Positions 40,871 to 48,648 of a stretch of 64,000 nt of DNA are shown here, in pieces. Every line of letters starts with the position of its first letter. The stretch's first letter is position 1. The DNA is from Oceanimonas baumannii (GTDB lineage: Bacteria; Pseudomonadota; Gammaproteobacteria; Enterobacterales; Aeromonadaceae). A model generated the notes under the pieces. The model was not told where the DNA came from. It ran no database searches and was given only the letters and a program-made list of their open reading frames with translations. The stretch spans positions 62,001 through 126,000 of the forward strand of contig NZ_NQJF01000006.1 in NCBI RefSeq assembly GCF_002245495.1, given 5' to 3'. Both the position numbers and the translations under genes were made by a program.

Positions 40871-41980
40871 GTGATTGCATTCCGCTATTTGTTTCGTGAA
40901 ACCCTGAAGACTCAGCTGGCCGTGCTGTTTGTGCTGTTGCTCATTTTTATCAGCCAGAATTTTATCGACGTGCTGGGTAAGGCCGCCAGCGGGGAGATCC
41001 CCGGAGCCCTGGTGGGTAAGTTTCTGCTGCTCAACCTGCCGGAGATGGCCACACTGATGCTGCCGGTCAGCCTGTTTATCGGTATTCTTTTTGCTCATGG
41101 CCGGCTCTATGCCGAGAGTGAAATGACGGTAATGAAGGCGGTGGGCATGGGGCCGGGGCGTATTATGCGCACTACCATGGTGCTGGCGCTGGTGTGGACG
41201 GCGGTGGCGCTGTTTAACTCTCTCTGGCTCAATCCCTGGGCCAAGGCGCAGATGTATCAGCTGCGGGAAGAGGTCAAGGCCGATCCGGGGTTTGCTGTGC
41301 TGCGTGAGGCCCGTTTCATGAGTCTGGATGGCGGCCGCATTGTGGGCTATGTGGAAGAGCTGGGAGAAGATGACGAAGGCAACCGGCTCAACCAGCTGTT
41401 TGTTGTGCAACAGGGCCAGGCCCAGCGTGCACCGGCCATTGTGGTAGCCGAAGCCGGCCGTTTGCACGAGCGGGAAGATGGTCAGTGGCTGACCCTGGAA
41501 AAGGGACATCGCTACAGTGGCACCCCTGGTACCCGCGAATTTGATGTGGCCGGGTTTGATGAATACAGCGCCTATATTCGCCCGGCAGAAGTGGCAGTGG
41601 CTCAGAGCAGGATTGAAGCGCTGCCGACCCAGGTGCTGTTAAATGCGGAAGAGCTGGAGCAGCGTGCCGAATTGCAGTGGCGGCTGGTGTTGCCCTTGTC
41701 CATGCTGGTGCTCACGCTGATTGTGGTACCGCTGGCGGTGGTCAACCCGCGGCAGGGACGTTATGCCAAGTTGCTGCCGGCCATTCTGTTATATCTGGCT
41801 TACTTCCTGCTGCAGACCGCATCGCGCTCCGCACTGGAAGGCGGCAGCTTGCCACCGTTACCCGGACTTTATACGGTTCCTCTGGCCTTTTTGCTGCTGG
41901 TGGCACTGCCGGTCAACCTGACGGAAACCGCCTGGTGGAACCGTACCAAAGGCAAGTTCAAACGGAGCAAGGCTGCCTGA
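40871..41980 (+). CDS. lptF: LPS export permease LptF
   Basis: Inner-membrane subunit of the LptB2FG transporter that lifts LPS from the membrane. The 369 residues have six membrane helices split 3+3 around a periplasmic beta-jellyroll (about 140-260). They start VIAFRYLFRETLKTQLAVLF, with IPGALVGKFLLLNLPEMATLMLPVSLFIG and LIVVPLAVVNPRQGRYAKLLPA. A GTG at 40871 matches the E. coli start. An in-frame ATG at 40805 would add 22 residues without similarity. No good Shine-Dalgarno is seen for either. The stop overlaps lptG (TGATG). Confidence 0.92.
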   Translation: MIAFRYLFRETLKTQLAVLFVLLLIFISQNFIDVLGKAASGEIPGALVGKFLLLNLPEMATLMLPVSLFIGILFAHGRLYAESEMTVMKAVGMGPGRIMRTTMVLALVWTAVALFNSLWLNPWAKAQMYQLREEVKADPGFAVLREARFMSLDGGRIVGYVEELGEDDEGNRLNQLFVVQQGQAQRAPAIVVAEAGRLHEREDGQWLTLEKGHRYSGTPGTREFDVAGFDEYSAYIRPAEVAVAQSRIEALPTQVLLNAEELEQRAELQWRLVLPLSMLVLTLIVVPLAVVNPRQGRYAKLLPAILLYLAYFLLQTASRSALEGGSLPPLPGLYTVPLAFLLLVALPVNLTETAWWNRTKGKFKRSKAA

Positions 41981-43050
41981 TGTTTAATATTCTCGATCGT
42001 TATATCGGCCGTACCGTGCTGATGGCCATGTTGCTGTGCGAATTCGTACTGGTTGGTCTGTCGGCCATTATTCGTTATGTAGAGCAGTTGCGCAGTGTGG
42101 GTGAGGGCAGTTATACCCTGCTGTCCGCCTTTTACTATGTATTGCTGTCCATGCCCAAGGAAATCGTGTTGTTCTTTCCCATCGCGGCATTGCTGGGAGG
42201 GCTGATTGGCCTGGGCCAGATGGCCAGTTCCAGCGAACTGGTGGTGATGCAGGCAGCGGGCAACTCCCGTTTCAATATTGTGACCAGTGCGTTGAAAACC
42301 GCTGTTCCTCTGATGCTGGTGATCATGCTGGTGGGGGAATATGTGGCACCGGCCACCAAGCTGGCAGCGGATGATTTACGCACTCAGGCCCGCTCCGGCG
42401 GTCAGGTGGTGCTGTCGGTATACGGGATCTGGGCCAGAGATGGCGAGGCTTATATCAACATTGGTCAGGCCCGGCGTGACGGCACGCTGAGCAATGTGAC
42501 GCTGTATTACTTTGACGGTAAGCAGCAACTGCAACGTATCACTCAGGCAGCTACCGCCGATTATAAAAACGGTGAATGGATATTGCTGAACCTTACCGAC
42601 ACGGTGTTCAATCACGGTGAATCCATTCTTACCACTCAGGAAGCCAGTCGTCGCTGGATGACCAGCCTGACTCCCGACAAGCTGGGAGTGGTAGCCATAG
42701 AGCCGGATGAGTTATCGATGCAAGGCCTGTTAGAGTATGCGGGATATCTTAAAGACAATGGTCAGGATGCCAGTCTGTATGAACTGGCGTTCTGGCGTAA
42801 AGCACTGCAGCCGATCATGGTGGTGGCGATGATGCTGCTGGCATCCTCTTTCGTATTTGGTGCCTTGCGCAGCGTCACTATGGGCGCGCGGCTGCTGATG
42901 GGGATTTTGTTCGGCTTTGGTTTTTATGTGGCCAATGAGGTATTTGGCCCCATCAGCCTGGTGTATGAAGTACCACCCGTTATCGGGGCGCTGGGGCCCA
43001 GCCTGCTGTTTATCGGCGTGGCCTTGTTTCTGCTTAACCGAAGGGCCTGA
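41980..43050 (+). CDS. lptG: LPS export permease LptG
   Basis: Partner of LptF in the LptB2FG complex. The 356 residues start MFNILDRYIGRTVLMAMLL, have three N-terminal helices with AFYYVLLSMPKEIVLFFPIAALLGGLIGLG, a periplasmic jellyroll, and C-terminal helices ending FGFYVANEVFGPISLVYEVPPVIGALGPSLLF. It overlaps lptF by one base and is co-translated with it. Confidence 0.96.
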   Translation: MFNILDRYIGRTVLMAMLLCEFVLVGLSAIIRYVEQLRSVGEGSYTLLSAFYYVLLSMPKEIVLFFPIAALLGGLIGLGQMASSSELVVMQAAGNSRFNIVTSALKTAVPLMLVIMLVGEYVAPATKLAADDLRTQARSGGQVVLSVYGIWARDGEAYINIGQARRDGTLSNVTLYYFDGKQQLQRITQAATADYKNGEWILLNLTDTVFNHGESILTTQEASRRWMTSLTPDKLGVVAIEPDELSMQGLLEYAGYLKDNGQDASLYELAFWRKALQPIMVVAMMLLASSFVFGALRSVTMGARLLMGILFGFGFYVANEVFGPISLVYEVPPVIGALGPSLLFIGVALFLLNRRA

Positions 43051-43084
43051 GGTGGGGCGGGGTGTTTATTCTGTTGCCCCGTCT

Positions 43085-43579
43085 TTAATCCCGGCTCAGT
43101 AACTGCCTGTTCTGTTCCTTGCTGAGCACAACCACTTCGCAGTGGGCCAGCTTGTCCTGTAATGCCAGCTTGTGGTGCGGATTACACCATACCCAGAAAT
43201 TACCCAGCCCGAGTAGCGCGGCTCCGGCTCGTACCAGGCATTGCCCCAGGGTCAGCAGGGAGCCATCCGTATTCTGCACGCGCAGCCGCCAGGCGCGCAT
43301 ACCCAGGGTCTGGCCGCTGGTGCGCCAGAACCAGCAGTAGAAAAACAGTACCACACCAAGCAGCACCAGTTGGTAGCCCCGGCTGGCACTGAGCAGAGCG
43401 GCGGTATCTTCATACTCGCCCAGACTAATCCAGCCCAGGTGCAGTGCCAGGGCGGTCAGCCCGAAGCAGATAAAACCTGCGACCATCAGCAGTGCCACTA
43501 CCACCAGAAAATCATAAAGCCAGGAACCGAGGCGACGCATCACTCCGGCCCGGGGCAAGTCCGTATAAGAAGAAGCCAA
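43085..43579 (-). CDS. RDD-family membrane protein
   Basis: 164-residue protein of the RDD family, whose role is mostly unknown (some act in ion exchange). The pattern is RAGVMRRLGSWLYDFLVVVALL (Arg and Asp of the motif on the first helix), a second helix (YQLVLLGVVLFFYCWFW), then SGQTLGMRAWRLRVQNTDG typical of RDD proteins. It is the usual neighbour of lptG in this group, read in the opposite direction. Confidence 0.88.
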   Translation of the reverse strand: MASSYTDLPRAGVMRRLGSWLYDFLVVVALLMVAGFICFGLTALALHLGWISLGEYEDTAALLSASRGYQLVLLGVVLFFYCWFWRTSGQTLGMRAWRLRVQNTDGSLLTLGQCLVRAGAALLGLGNFWVWCNPHHKLALQDKLAHCEVVVLSKEQNRQLLSRD

Positions 43580-43695
43580 CAGTTATATTCCTTTGAATGA
43601 CGAAGGGCTGCATTCTAGCAAAAGCAGCGCTCCGGGAAAGCCTGGCGGTAAAGACCAAATAATGTCCAATCGGTGCCAGCGCACACATAATCCGG

Positions 43696-43723
43696 TTGCG
43701 GGAGCAGCAGGGCTGAGTATAAT
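43696..43723 (+). promoter_or_regulatory. Promoter of tRNA-Leu(CAA)
   Basis: TTGCGG (43696-43701), 16-base spacer, perfect TATAAT (43718-43723), 31 bases before the tRNA 5' end. Confidence 0.65.
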
Positions 43724-43754
43724 GCGATGGCTCACTCATGGTGAGTCTACCGGT

Positions 43755-43839
43755 GGCAGTGTGATGGAATTGGTAGACATGAGTGATTCAAAATCACTTG
43801 CCTTCGGGCGTGCCGGTTCGAGTCCGGCCACTGCTACCA
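43755..43839 (+). tRNA. tRNA-Leu (anticodon CAA)
   Basis: 85 nucleotides with encoded CCA. Acceptor GGCAGTG pairs with CACTGCT (first pair G-U, as known for other bacterial tRNA-Leu). The anticodon arm is AGTGA-TTCAAAA-TCACT giving CAA, with a long class II variable arm and the T arm GCCGGTTCGAGTCCGGC. It reads UUG codons. Confidence 0.95.
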
Positions 43840-43845
43840 ACAAAT

Positions 43846-43871
43846 AACCCGATATATGTCGGGTTTTTTTG
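43846..43871 (+). terminator. tRNA-Leu terminator
   Basis: AACCCGA-tatatg-TCGGGTT followed by a run of T, seven bases after the tRNA CCA. Confidence 0.85.
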
Positions 43872-43972
43872 TGCCCGATTTTCGGCTTTTGCTGAGCGCC
43901 TCGCATGTTTGGCCGTTGCCTCCTGTGCTGTTCACCGACACAATCATGAGCTGTTCAAACAGGATGATATGT

Positions 43973-44452
43973 GTGAATATTTTTATACTGGACAACAACA
44001 TAGAGCGCTGCGCCGAATATCACTGCGATCAGCATGTGGTTAAAATGATCCTCGAAAGTGTGCAGATACTGTGCACTGCGCTGAACAAGAAAGGTTTTGA
44101 AACGCCCTATAAATCCACTCATATGAAACACCCCAGCGTGCTCTGGGTGGAAGCCTCATACGATAACTTTCAGTGGCTGACTCAGCTGACTTATGCGCTC
44201 AACGCCGAGTACTGCTATCGCTACCGCAAAGAGCAGGATCACAAGTCCATGCCGGTGCTGGCGCAAATACAGCAGTTTACCTACCCTGCCATCGGTCTCA
44301 CCGAATTCGCCCAGGCCATGCCCGATCAATACAAGGTACCCGGTAATGCGGTGCAGGCCTACCGCAACTTTTATCTGGGCGACAAAATGAAATTCGCCCG
44401 CTGGACCCGGCGGGAAGTGCCGCACTGGGTGCGTGCGGCAGACTCCGTTTGA
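43973..44452 (+). CDS. Phage-type conserved hypothetical protein
   Basis: Function unknown. With the GTG at 43973 (AGGA eight bases before) the 159 residues begin NIFILDNNIERCAEYHCDQH. The following VVKMILESVQILCTAL, KSTHMKHPSVLWV, ASYDNFQWL, FAQAMPDQYK and VQAYRNFYLGDKMKFARWTRREVPHW are blocks seen in a family of small proteins widespread in bacteriophages and marine bacteria. His, Tyr, Trp and Asp residues are conserved, so an enzyme is likely, but none is proven. An ATG at 43964 is an alternative start. It lies 133 bases after a tRNA-Leu and ends four bases before an insertion sequence, a setting typical of horizontally acquired DNA. Confidence 0.75.
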   Translation: MNIFILDNNIERCAEYHCDQHVVKMILESVQILCTALNKKGFETPYKSTHMKHPSVLWVEASYDNFQWLTQLTYALNAEYCYRYRKEQDHKSMPVLAQIQQFTYPAIGLTEFAQAMPDQYKVPGNAVQAYRNFYLGDKMKFARWTRREVPHWVRAADSV

Positions 44453-44455
44453 AAG

Positions 44456-45497
44456 GGCGTTGTTTCCTAAATCAGTGAACTATCTGTCCTACCCATGATC
44501 TGATCATCTGACGAACGGAATCGGAGGCAGACCGATGGGCAAAGCACGACACAACATCAGCAACTGGCGGAGTACAACCGGGCCTTGGTCAATCGCGGTT
44601 CACTAACCTTCTGGATCGATGAGCAAGCTATCAAGCAATGGAATTGCCATCAGCACCATGGCCGCCGCGGGCGTGGCTTCCACTACAGCGATAGTGCCAT
44701 TGAAACGGCACTGATGCTCAAGGCTTTCTTCGGCTTTCCGTTACGGGCGCTGGAAGGGTTCATCAACTCCATTTTTCAGCTGATGGATATGCCGCTGACC
44801 TCGCCTGGTTACAGCAGTATCAGCAAACGTGCCCAGACCGTGAACGTAAAGTACCACTTGCCCAGCAAGGGCGCGGTCACTCATCTGGTCATCGACGCCA
44901 CCGGATTGAAGGTGTTCGGTGAAGGCGAATGGAAACAGCGCAAGCACGACAAGGATAAACGCCGGGTCTGGCGCAAGTTGCACCTGGCTGTTGATGCCCG
45001 TACTCACGAAGTCATCGCCGCCGAGGTCAGCCTGGAGAATGTGGCCGATAACGAGGTCTTGCCGACCTTACTCAACCCGTTGCGGCGGCAGTTACATCAG
45101 GTGTCGGCGCTTACGATACTCGGGAATGCTATCAACTCCTGCCCAAAAAAGGCAGCAAAGCGACCATCCTACCGCGCAAAAATGCGGGCTACTGGGAAGA
45201 GGGACATCCGAGAAACGACGCCGTGACATCACTGAAATCAGGAAACCTTGCTGAGTGGAAACGTGCCTCTGGCGACCATCAGCGGTCGCTGGCAGAAACG
45301 GCGATGTCCCGTTACAAACAGCTGGTGAGCCCCAAGCTCAGTCTGCGTAACTACAACGGCCAGGTCGGTGAAACCCTGGCCGGGGTTAAGGTCATGAACA
45401 GAGTAGGACTCGGTATGCCTGTTCGCCAGCCGGTCAGTTAAGGGCATCAAGCCCAATAGGGACAGGCTTTCTCGGCTCTGATTTGATCAACAACGCC
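44456..45497 (+). mobile_element. Decayed IS5-family insertion sequence (IS903-like group)
   Basis: 1042 bp bounded by 20-bp imperfect inverted repeats: GGCGTTGTTTCCTAAATCAG at 44456-44475, and the complement of CTGATTTGATCAACAACGCC at 45478-45497 (16 of 20 identical, mismatches only in the middle four bases). The size and the single transposase gene fit the IS903 group of the IS5 family. No direct target repeat is evident: the nine bases on the left (gtttgaaag) differ from those on the right (gcttcagta). Confidence 0.88.
44535..45441 (+). pseudogene. IS5-family transposase, inactivated by two frameshifts
   Basis: DDE transposase remains in three frames. The start, ATG at 44535 (MGKARHNISNW), leaves frame near 44567, where one base appears lost. 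The bulk (ALVNRGSLTFWIDEQAIKQW, YSDSAIETALMLKAFFGFPL, VIDATGLKVFGEGEWKQRKH with the first catalytic Asp) then runs in the frame of 44585-45226. Near 45108 about seven bases are missing compared with the family (VSA-DGAYDT reads VSALTIL), removing the second catalytic Asp. The C-terminal part (KNAGYWEEGHPRND, HQRSLAETAMSRYKQL, YNGQVGETLAGVKVMN) continues in a third frame to 45441. No active enzyme is possible from this copy. Confidence 0.9.
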
Positions 45498-45663
45498 GCT
45501 TCAGTACCGAGCCGCGGCCTTTATCCGGGCTTTACTGATGCCTTGCGTTGAGGCTTTGGGCAGGCTGACAGCTTACGGCGGGCTGTTGCGGCGGGCCGGC
45601 CTCGGGTAAAATTCATGCTTTGTCGGCCGAGGCTGGCGCAGTTAAATTTTCAGAGTGCTCATC

Positions 45664-47004
45664 ATGTTCAAAGCTGGTCAATTGCTTACCCTTTCCGTTC
45701 ACAGCCTAACCGATAAAGGGGATGGCGTCGCTCAGCATAACGGTTGTCCGGTTTATGTGTCGGGCGCTTTGCCCGGTGATGAAGTAGAGGTCAGAGTTAC
45801 CCTGGCGAGACCCCGTTATGCTCAGGCAGAGCTTAAGTGTGTGCTGACTCCGGCCGCAGGCCGCAGGCCCGACTTTTGTCCACATACCGCTTGCGGTGGG
45901 TGTCAGCTGCGGGTGATGGACTACCCGGCACAGCTGGAACTGAAGCGTGAACTGCTGCTTGATGCGCTGACGGCGCAGGGAGTGAGCTGCCCGGTGAGCG
46001 AGACGGTGGGCATGGCAGAGCCGTTTCATTACCGTAACAAGGCCCAGTTTGCGGTTCAGCCCGGGCCAAGTATCGGTTTTTATGCCAAACAAAGCCATCA
46101 GCTGACCGAAGTGAAGCAGTGCCGGGTGCAGGCACCGGTTACTGCCGACATTACCGCACTGGTATACCAGTGGATGCGGGAACAGGCCGTGTCGGCCTTT
46201 AATGAGACCCACCATAGCGGCTGTGTTCGCTATATTATGGTTCGGGATGGGACCCACAGCGGTGAAGTGATGGTGGTGCTGGTCGTGGCTGAAGAGCCGG
46301 CTGCCGGTGCGCTTGAGCTGCTGGTGGAGCAGCTTGCCGGTGTGCCGAACATGGCCAGTGTACAGCTGTGTGTGAACGATGCCGCGGGCAACCGGGTGTT
46401 AAGCTCGCAGGTGCGCACCTTGTGGGGCAAGGATACCATCGCCGATAAACTGGATGAGCTGCAATTCGAAGTTTCGGCGTTGTCGTTTTATCAGATTAAT
46501 CCGTTGCAGACCGAGGTGCTTTACAAGGAAGCGATGCGCCAGGCGTCTTTGTCGGGTAATGAAACCGTATTCGATCTCTACAGTGGTATCGGCACTATCA
46601 GTCTGTATCTGGCACCGTTTGCTGCGCATGTACATGGTATTGAAATTGTGCCGGAGGCGGTGGCTGATGCTGAACGTAATGCGGCCCGCAATAGTATTCA
46701 TAATGTCACATTTCATACCGGTGCTGCCGAGCAACAGGTACCGGCACTGTATGAACAAGGACTGGTTGCCGATGTTGTGGTGGTGGATCCGCCGCGTAAG
46801 GGCTGCGATGAAAACTTGCTTAATACCCTAGTGCAAATGGGTCCATCCAGACTGGTATATGTCTCCTGCAACCCCAAGAGCCTGGCCCGGGATGCTGCCT
46901 GGCTGTGCGCACACGGTTTTGAGCTGGTGCAGGCGACACCGGTAGATATGTTTCCTCATACCATGCATGTTGAGACGGTGGCGCTGTTTATAAAAAGCCA
47001 GTAA
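45664..47004 (+). CDS. rlmD: 23S rRNA (uracil-C5)-methyltransferase, RlmD/RlmCD type
   Basis: SAM-dependent m5U methyltransferase of the RumA family. The 446 residues have a TRAM domain (about 5-60, VHSLTDKGDGVAQHNGCPVY), a 4Fe-4S cluster site CPHTACGGCQ with a later Cys in KQCRV, SAM motif FDLYSGIGTISLYL, DPPRKGCDE, and the catalytic Cys in VYVSCNPKSLARD. The sequence (SFYQINPLQTEVLYKEA, EIVPEAVADAERNA, DPPRKGCDE) is closer to the Firmicute RlmCD type than to E. coli RlmD, which has LDPARAGA. The target, U1939 or U747 or both, cannot be settled. The ATG at 45664 is preferred to a GTG at 45655. The 166 bases between the IS end and the gene hold only a possible -10 (TAAAAT, 45607-45612). Confidence 0.88.
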   Translation: MFKAGQLLTLSVHSLTDKGDGVAQHNGCPVYVSGALPGDEVEVRVTLARPRYAQAELKCVLTPAAGRRPDFCPHTACGGCQLRVMDYPAQLELKRELLLDALTAQGVSCPVSETVGMAEPFHYRNKAQFAVQPGPSIGFYAKQSHQLTEVKQCRVQAPVTADITALVYQWMREQAVSAFNETHHSGCVRYIMVRDGTHSGEVMVVLVVAEEPAAGALELLVEQLAGVPNMASVQLCVNDAAGNRVLSSQVRTLWGKDTIADKLDELQFEVSALSFYQINPLQTEVLYKEAMRQASLSGNETVFDLYSGIGTISLYLAPFAAHVHGIEIVPEAVADAERNAARNSIHNVTFHTGAAEQQVPALYEQGLVADVVVVDPPRKGCDENLLNTLVQMGPSRLVYVSCNPKSLARDAAWLCAHGFELVQATPVDMFPHTMHVETVALFIKSQ

Positions 47005-47008
47005 ATAC

Positions 47009-47039
47009 TTGATATAACCGAAAATGATAACTATTATCG
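47009..47039 (+). promoter_or_regulatory. Promoter with Fur-like box for the 66-residue membrane protein
   Basis: TTGATA (47009-47014), 17-base spacer, TATTAT (47032-47037). A 7-1-7 Fur-type palindrome, TGATAAC-T-ATTATCG (47025-47039, 12 of 14 bases of TGATAAT-N-ATTATCA), covers the -10, so Fur binding would block it. Confidence 0.6.
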
Positions 47040-47063
47040 ATTGGGTTCGATAAGGAGGTTATC

Positions 47064-47264
47064 ATGGTGGTGTTGCTGGTCTTGGGGTGGTTAATGCTGG
47101 CGTGGTGGGTGCCGGCGTCGTCATTTGCCTTATGGTTAAGTGCTGGGTTCGGGTTATTTACCCTGGTTCTTGCCGTTCCGTCGGTAAGCAGGCAATGGTA
47201 TTGGCTGCCGGTAGGGGGGCTCGCCGGTCTGGGCTTATTGCTGGCCATGCCGCCTGGAGTATAA
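47064..47264 (+). CDS. Small two-helix membrane protein, probably iron-regulated
   Basis: 66 residues, no recognised family. Three hydrophobic stretches (VVLLVLGWLMLAWWVP, FALWLSAGFGLFTLVLAVP, LPVGGLAGLGLLLAMP) would give two or three membrane helices with short loops. The AAGGAGG Shine-Dalgarno seven bases before the ATG is the strongest in the region and supports translation. A Fur-like promoter precedes it and a terminator follows at once, so it is a monocistronic unit. Confidence 0.65.
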   Translation: MVVLLVLGWLMLAWWVPASSFALWLSAGFGLFTLVLAVPSVSRQWYWLPVGGLAGLGLLLAMPPGV

Positions 47265-47291
47265 AACAGGGCGCGGCGCGCCCTGTTTTAT
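47262..47291. terminator. Bidirectional terminator
   Basis: TAAAACAGGGCGC-ggc-GCGCCCTGTTTTA, a 13-bp perfect stem, between the convergent 66-residue protein gene and the CBS protein gene. Confidence 0.85.
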
Positions 47292-47303
47292 CCGAGAGCA
47301 GGC

Positions 47304-47867
47304 TCAGTCTGATAACGAGTCAAAAATATTCAGGAAGGTGGGCACTTTGCTGATATCCAGATCAATATGCAGTCGTTCAGCCAGATCCCGGGCCGAGATC
47401 ACACCGCGTATCTGGTGGTGATCCCGGTCTACCACCAGGCAGTAGCTTTCGCCGCTGTGCTGCAGTGTGGTAATGACATCGCCGATGGTACAGCTTTGCA
47501 GTTGTTCATAAGCCAGCGCCTTAAGCTGTTCCCGGGGACGCATCAGATCTGATACCGTTACTTCGTGGCGCAGATCTCCATTGGCTACCCGGCGTAACAT
47601 GGCCGGGCCCGATAGTTGTTTCTGTTCAACCAGTCCTACCAGTTCCCCTTCGTTGTCAACGACCAGTTTAAAACGGCTGTGTTCGTGCAGCATGATCTCC
47701 TGAGTATGAGCAGCTGGGGTGTCGGCATCGATCACCTCGGGTGTACTGTGGCTGAAATCTTCAACCAGCTCCATCGCGGGAGAGTGGAGATGGGTATGAC
47801 CGAAGTGACGGGGGTGAACCAGGTGATCTGCAGCGTCCACGGTATAGAGAGACAGTGTTTTCATCAT
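47304..47867 (-). CDS. CBS-domain pair protein
   Basis: 187 residues with two CBS domains (about 40-100, VIDADTPAAHTQEIMLHEHSR...VVDNEGELVGLVEQ; about 115-178, ALAYEQLQSCTIGDVITTLQ...VVDRDHHQIRGVISARDLAERL). The N-terminus is rich in histidines (HLVHPRHFGHTHLHS), which could bind metal. CBS pairs usually sense adenosyl nucleotides. No catalytic domain is attached. A GAGG site precedes two adjacent ATGs at 47867. It lies 69 bases after the secreted 95-residue protein gene on the same strand and is probably co-transcribed. Confidence 0.82.
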   Translation of the reverse strand: MMKTLSLYTVDAADHLVHPRHFGHTHLHSPAMELVEDFSHSTPEVIDADTPAAHTQEIMLHEHSRFKLVVDNEGELVGLVEQKQLSGPAMLRRVANGDLRHEVTVSDLMRPREQLKALAYEQLQSCTIGDVITTLQHSGESYCLVVDRDHHQIRGVISARDLAERLHIDLDISKVPTFLNIFDSLSD

Positions 47868-47936
47868 TATTTCCTCGCATGTTCAGAAGCTGGCTTCTGA
47901 ACTGGTAAAAGTGTCAGGCCCGGCGGGCGGGGGGGA

Positions 47937-48224
47937 TCAGGCGAGAAAAGTGATGGGAGGGCCGCGGGCGAAATGATGACGGATGAACTGTTGGCGAGCC
48001 GGCAGGCTGGTCTCGATTCCGGACGGATAAACGAGGTTGTCTGCCAGCGCGGGCAGCGCTGAAAGCAGGCTGTGCTCCGGGTTATCGCTATCTGCGGGCA
48101 GATCGGTACTGGCCGTTGCTGGCAGAGCCAGCTGTTGAACGGCGTGGGCATCTGTGGTGCTGGCAGCGGCGAGCACTGGCTGAAGAAACAGCAGGCAGAG
48201 CAGAGAGCACAGCATCCAACGCAT
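47937..48224 (-). CDS. Small secreted protein, probably iron-regulated
   Basis: 95 residues with a Sec signal (MRWMLCSLLCLLFLQPVLAAA) and a short mature part ending QFIRHHFARGPPITFLA. The ending R-G-P-P recalls small DUF2946-like proteins found beside metal uptake genes, but the resemblance is weak and no family is claimed. It has no cysteines in the mature part. A promoter with a Fur-like box lies upstream. The Shine-Dalgarno is poor. Confidence 0.55.
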   Translation of the reverse strand: MRWMLCSLLCLLFLQPVLAAASTTDAHAVQQLALPATASTDLPADSDNPEHSLLSALPALADNLVYPSGIETSLPARQQFIRHHFARGPPITFLA

Positions 48225-48254
48225 TAGCTTAACCGTTACAAGGCATTAACATAG

Positions 48255-48288
48255 TAATGATAATGTGTTCGTTGCATACCGAATGCAA
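48255..48288 (-). promoter_or_regulatory. Promoter with Fur-like box for the 95-residue protein and CBS gene
   Basis: On the minus strand TTGCAT (48288-48283), 17-base spacer, CATTAT (48265-48260). The plus-strand sequence TAATGATAAT (48255-48264) matches the core of the Fur consensus and overlaps the -10. Confidence 0.5.
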
Positions 48289-48359
48289 TAGCTATTTCTC
48301 AGATTTTTGAGAAAAAGGGAGATAAATCAGCAGGAATAAACCGGGAAGTTAAACAATCT

Positions 48360-48445
48360 TGGTGCGAAGGGGGGGACTTGAACCCCCACGTCCGAAGGAC
48401 ACTAACACCTGAAGCTAGCGCGTCTACCAATTCCGCCACCCTCGC
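48360..48445 (-). tRNA. tRNA-Leu (anticodon CAG), copy 3 in the transcript
   Basis: 86 nucleotides with CCA. Acceptor GCGAGGG with CCTTCGC; anticodon arm CTAGC-TTCAGGT-GTTAG giving CAG; class II variable arm. It decodes CUG, the commonest leucine codon here. No convincing terminator follows; only a weak TTTCTCA/TGAGAAA hairpin lies at about 48295-48315. Confidence 0.96.
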
Positions 48446-48517
48446 ATACCTGATTGTTCGGCTGTTTTAAATGGGCCAACCATTATAGGATTTGAGCCGT
48501 TCGCAAGCTGTTACGCT

Positions 48518-48603
48518 TGGTGCGAAGGGGGGGACTTGAACCCCCACGTCCGAAGGACACTAACACCTGAAGCTAGCGCGTCTACCAATTCCGCCACCCT
48601 CGC
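48518..48603 (-). tRNA. tRNA-Leu (anticodon CAG), copy 2
   Basis: Identical in sequence to the copy at 48360-48445, with CCA encoded, separated from it by 72 bases. Confidence 0.96.
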
Positions 48604-48648
48604 ATGCTCAAATTTTTGGCTGTTTTAAATGAGACCATCATTTCTCAG

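Noticed and set aside
44447..45506. A target-site duplication flanking the IS
   Set aside because: The nine bases on each side (gtttgaaag and gcttcagta) do not match, nor do shorter ends.
43755..47004. An integrated phage or genomic island with att sites
   Set aside because: No integrase, no second copy of the tRNA-Leu 3' end and no other phage genes are visible; only a small patch of foreign-looking genes is claimed.
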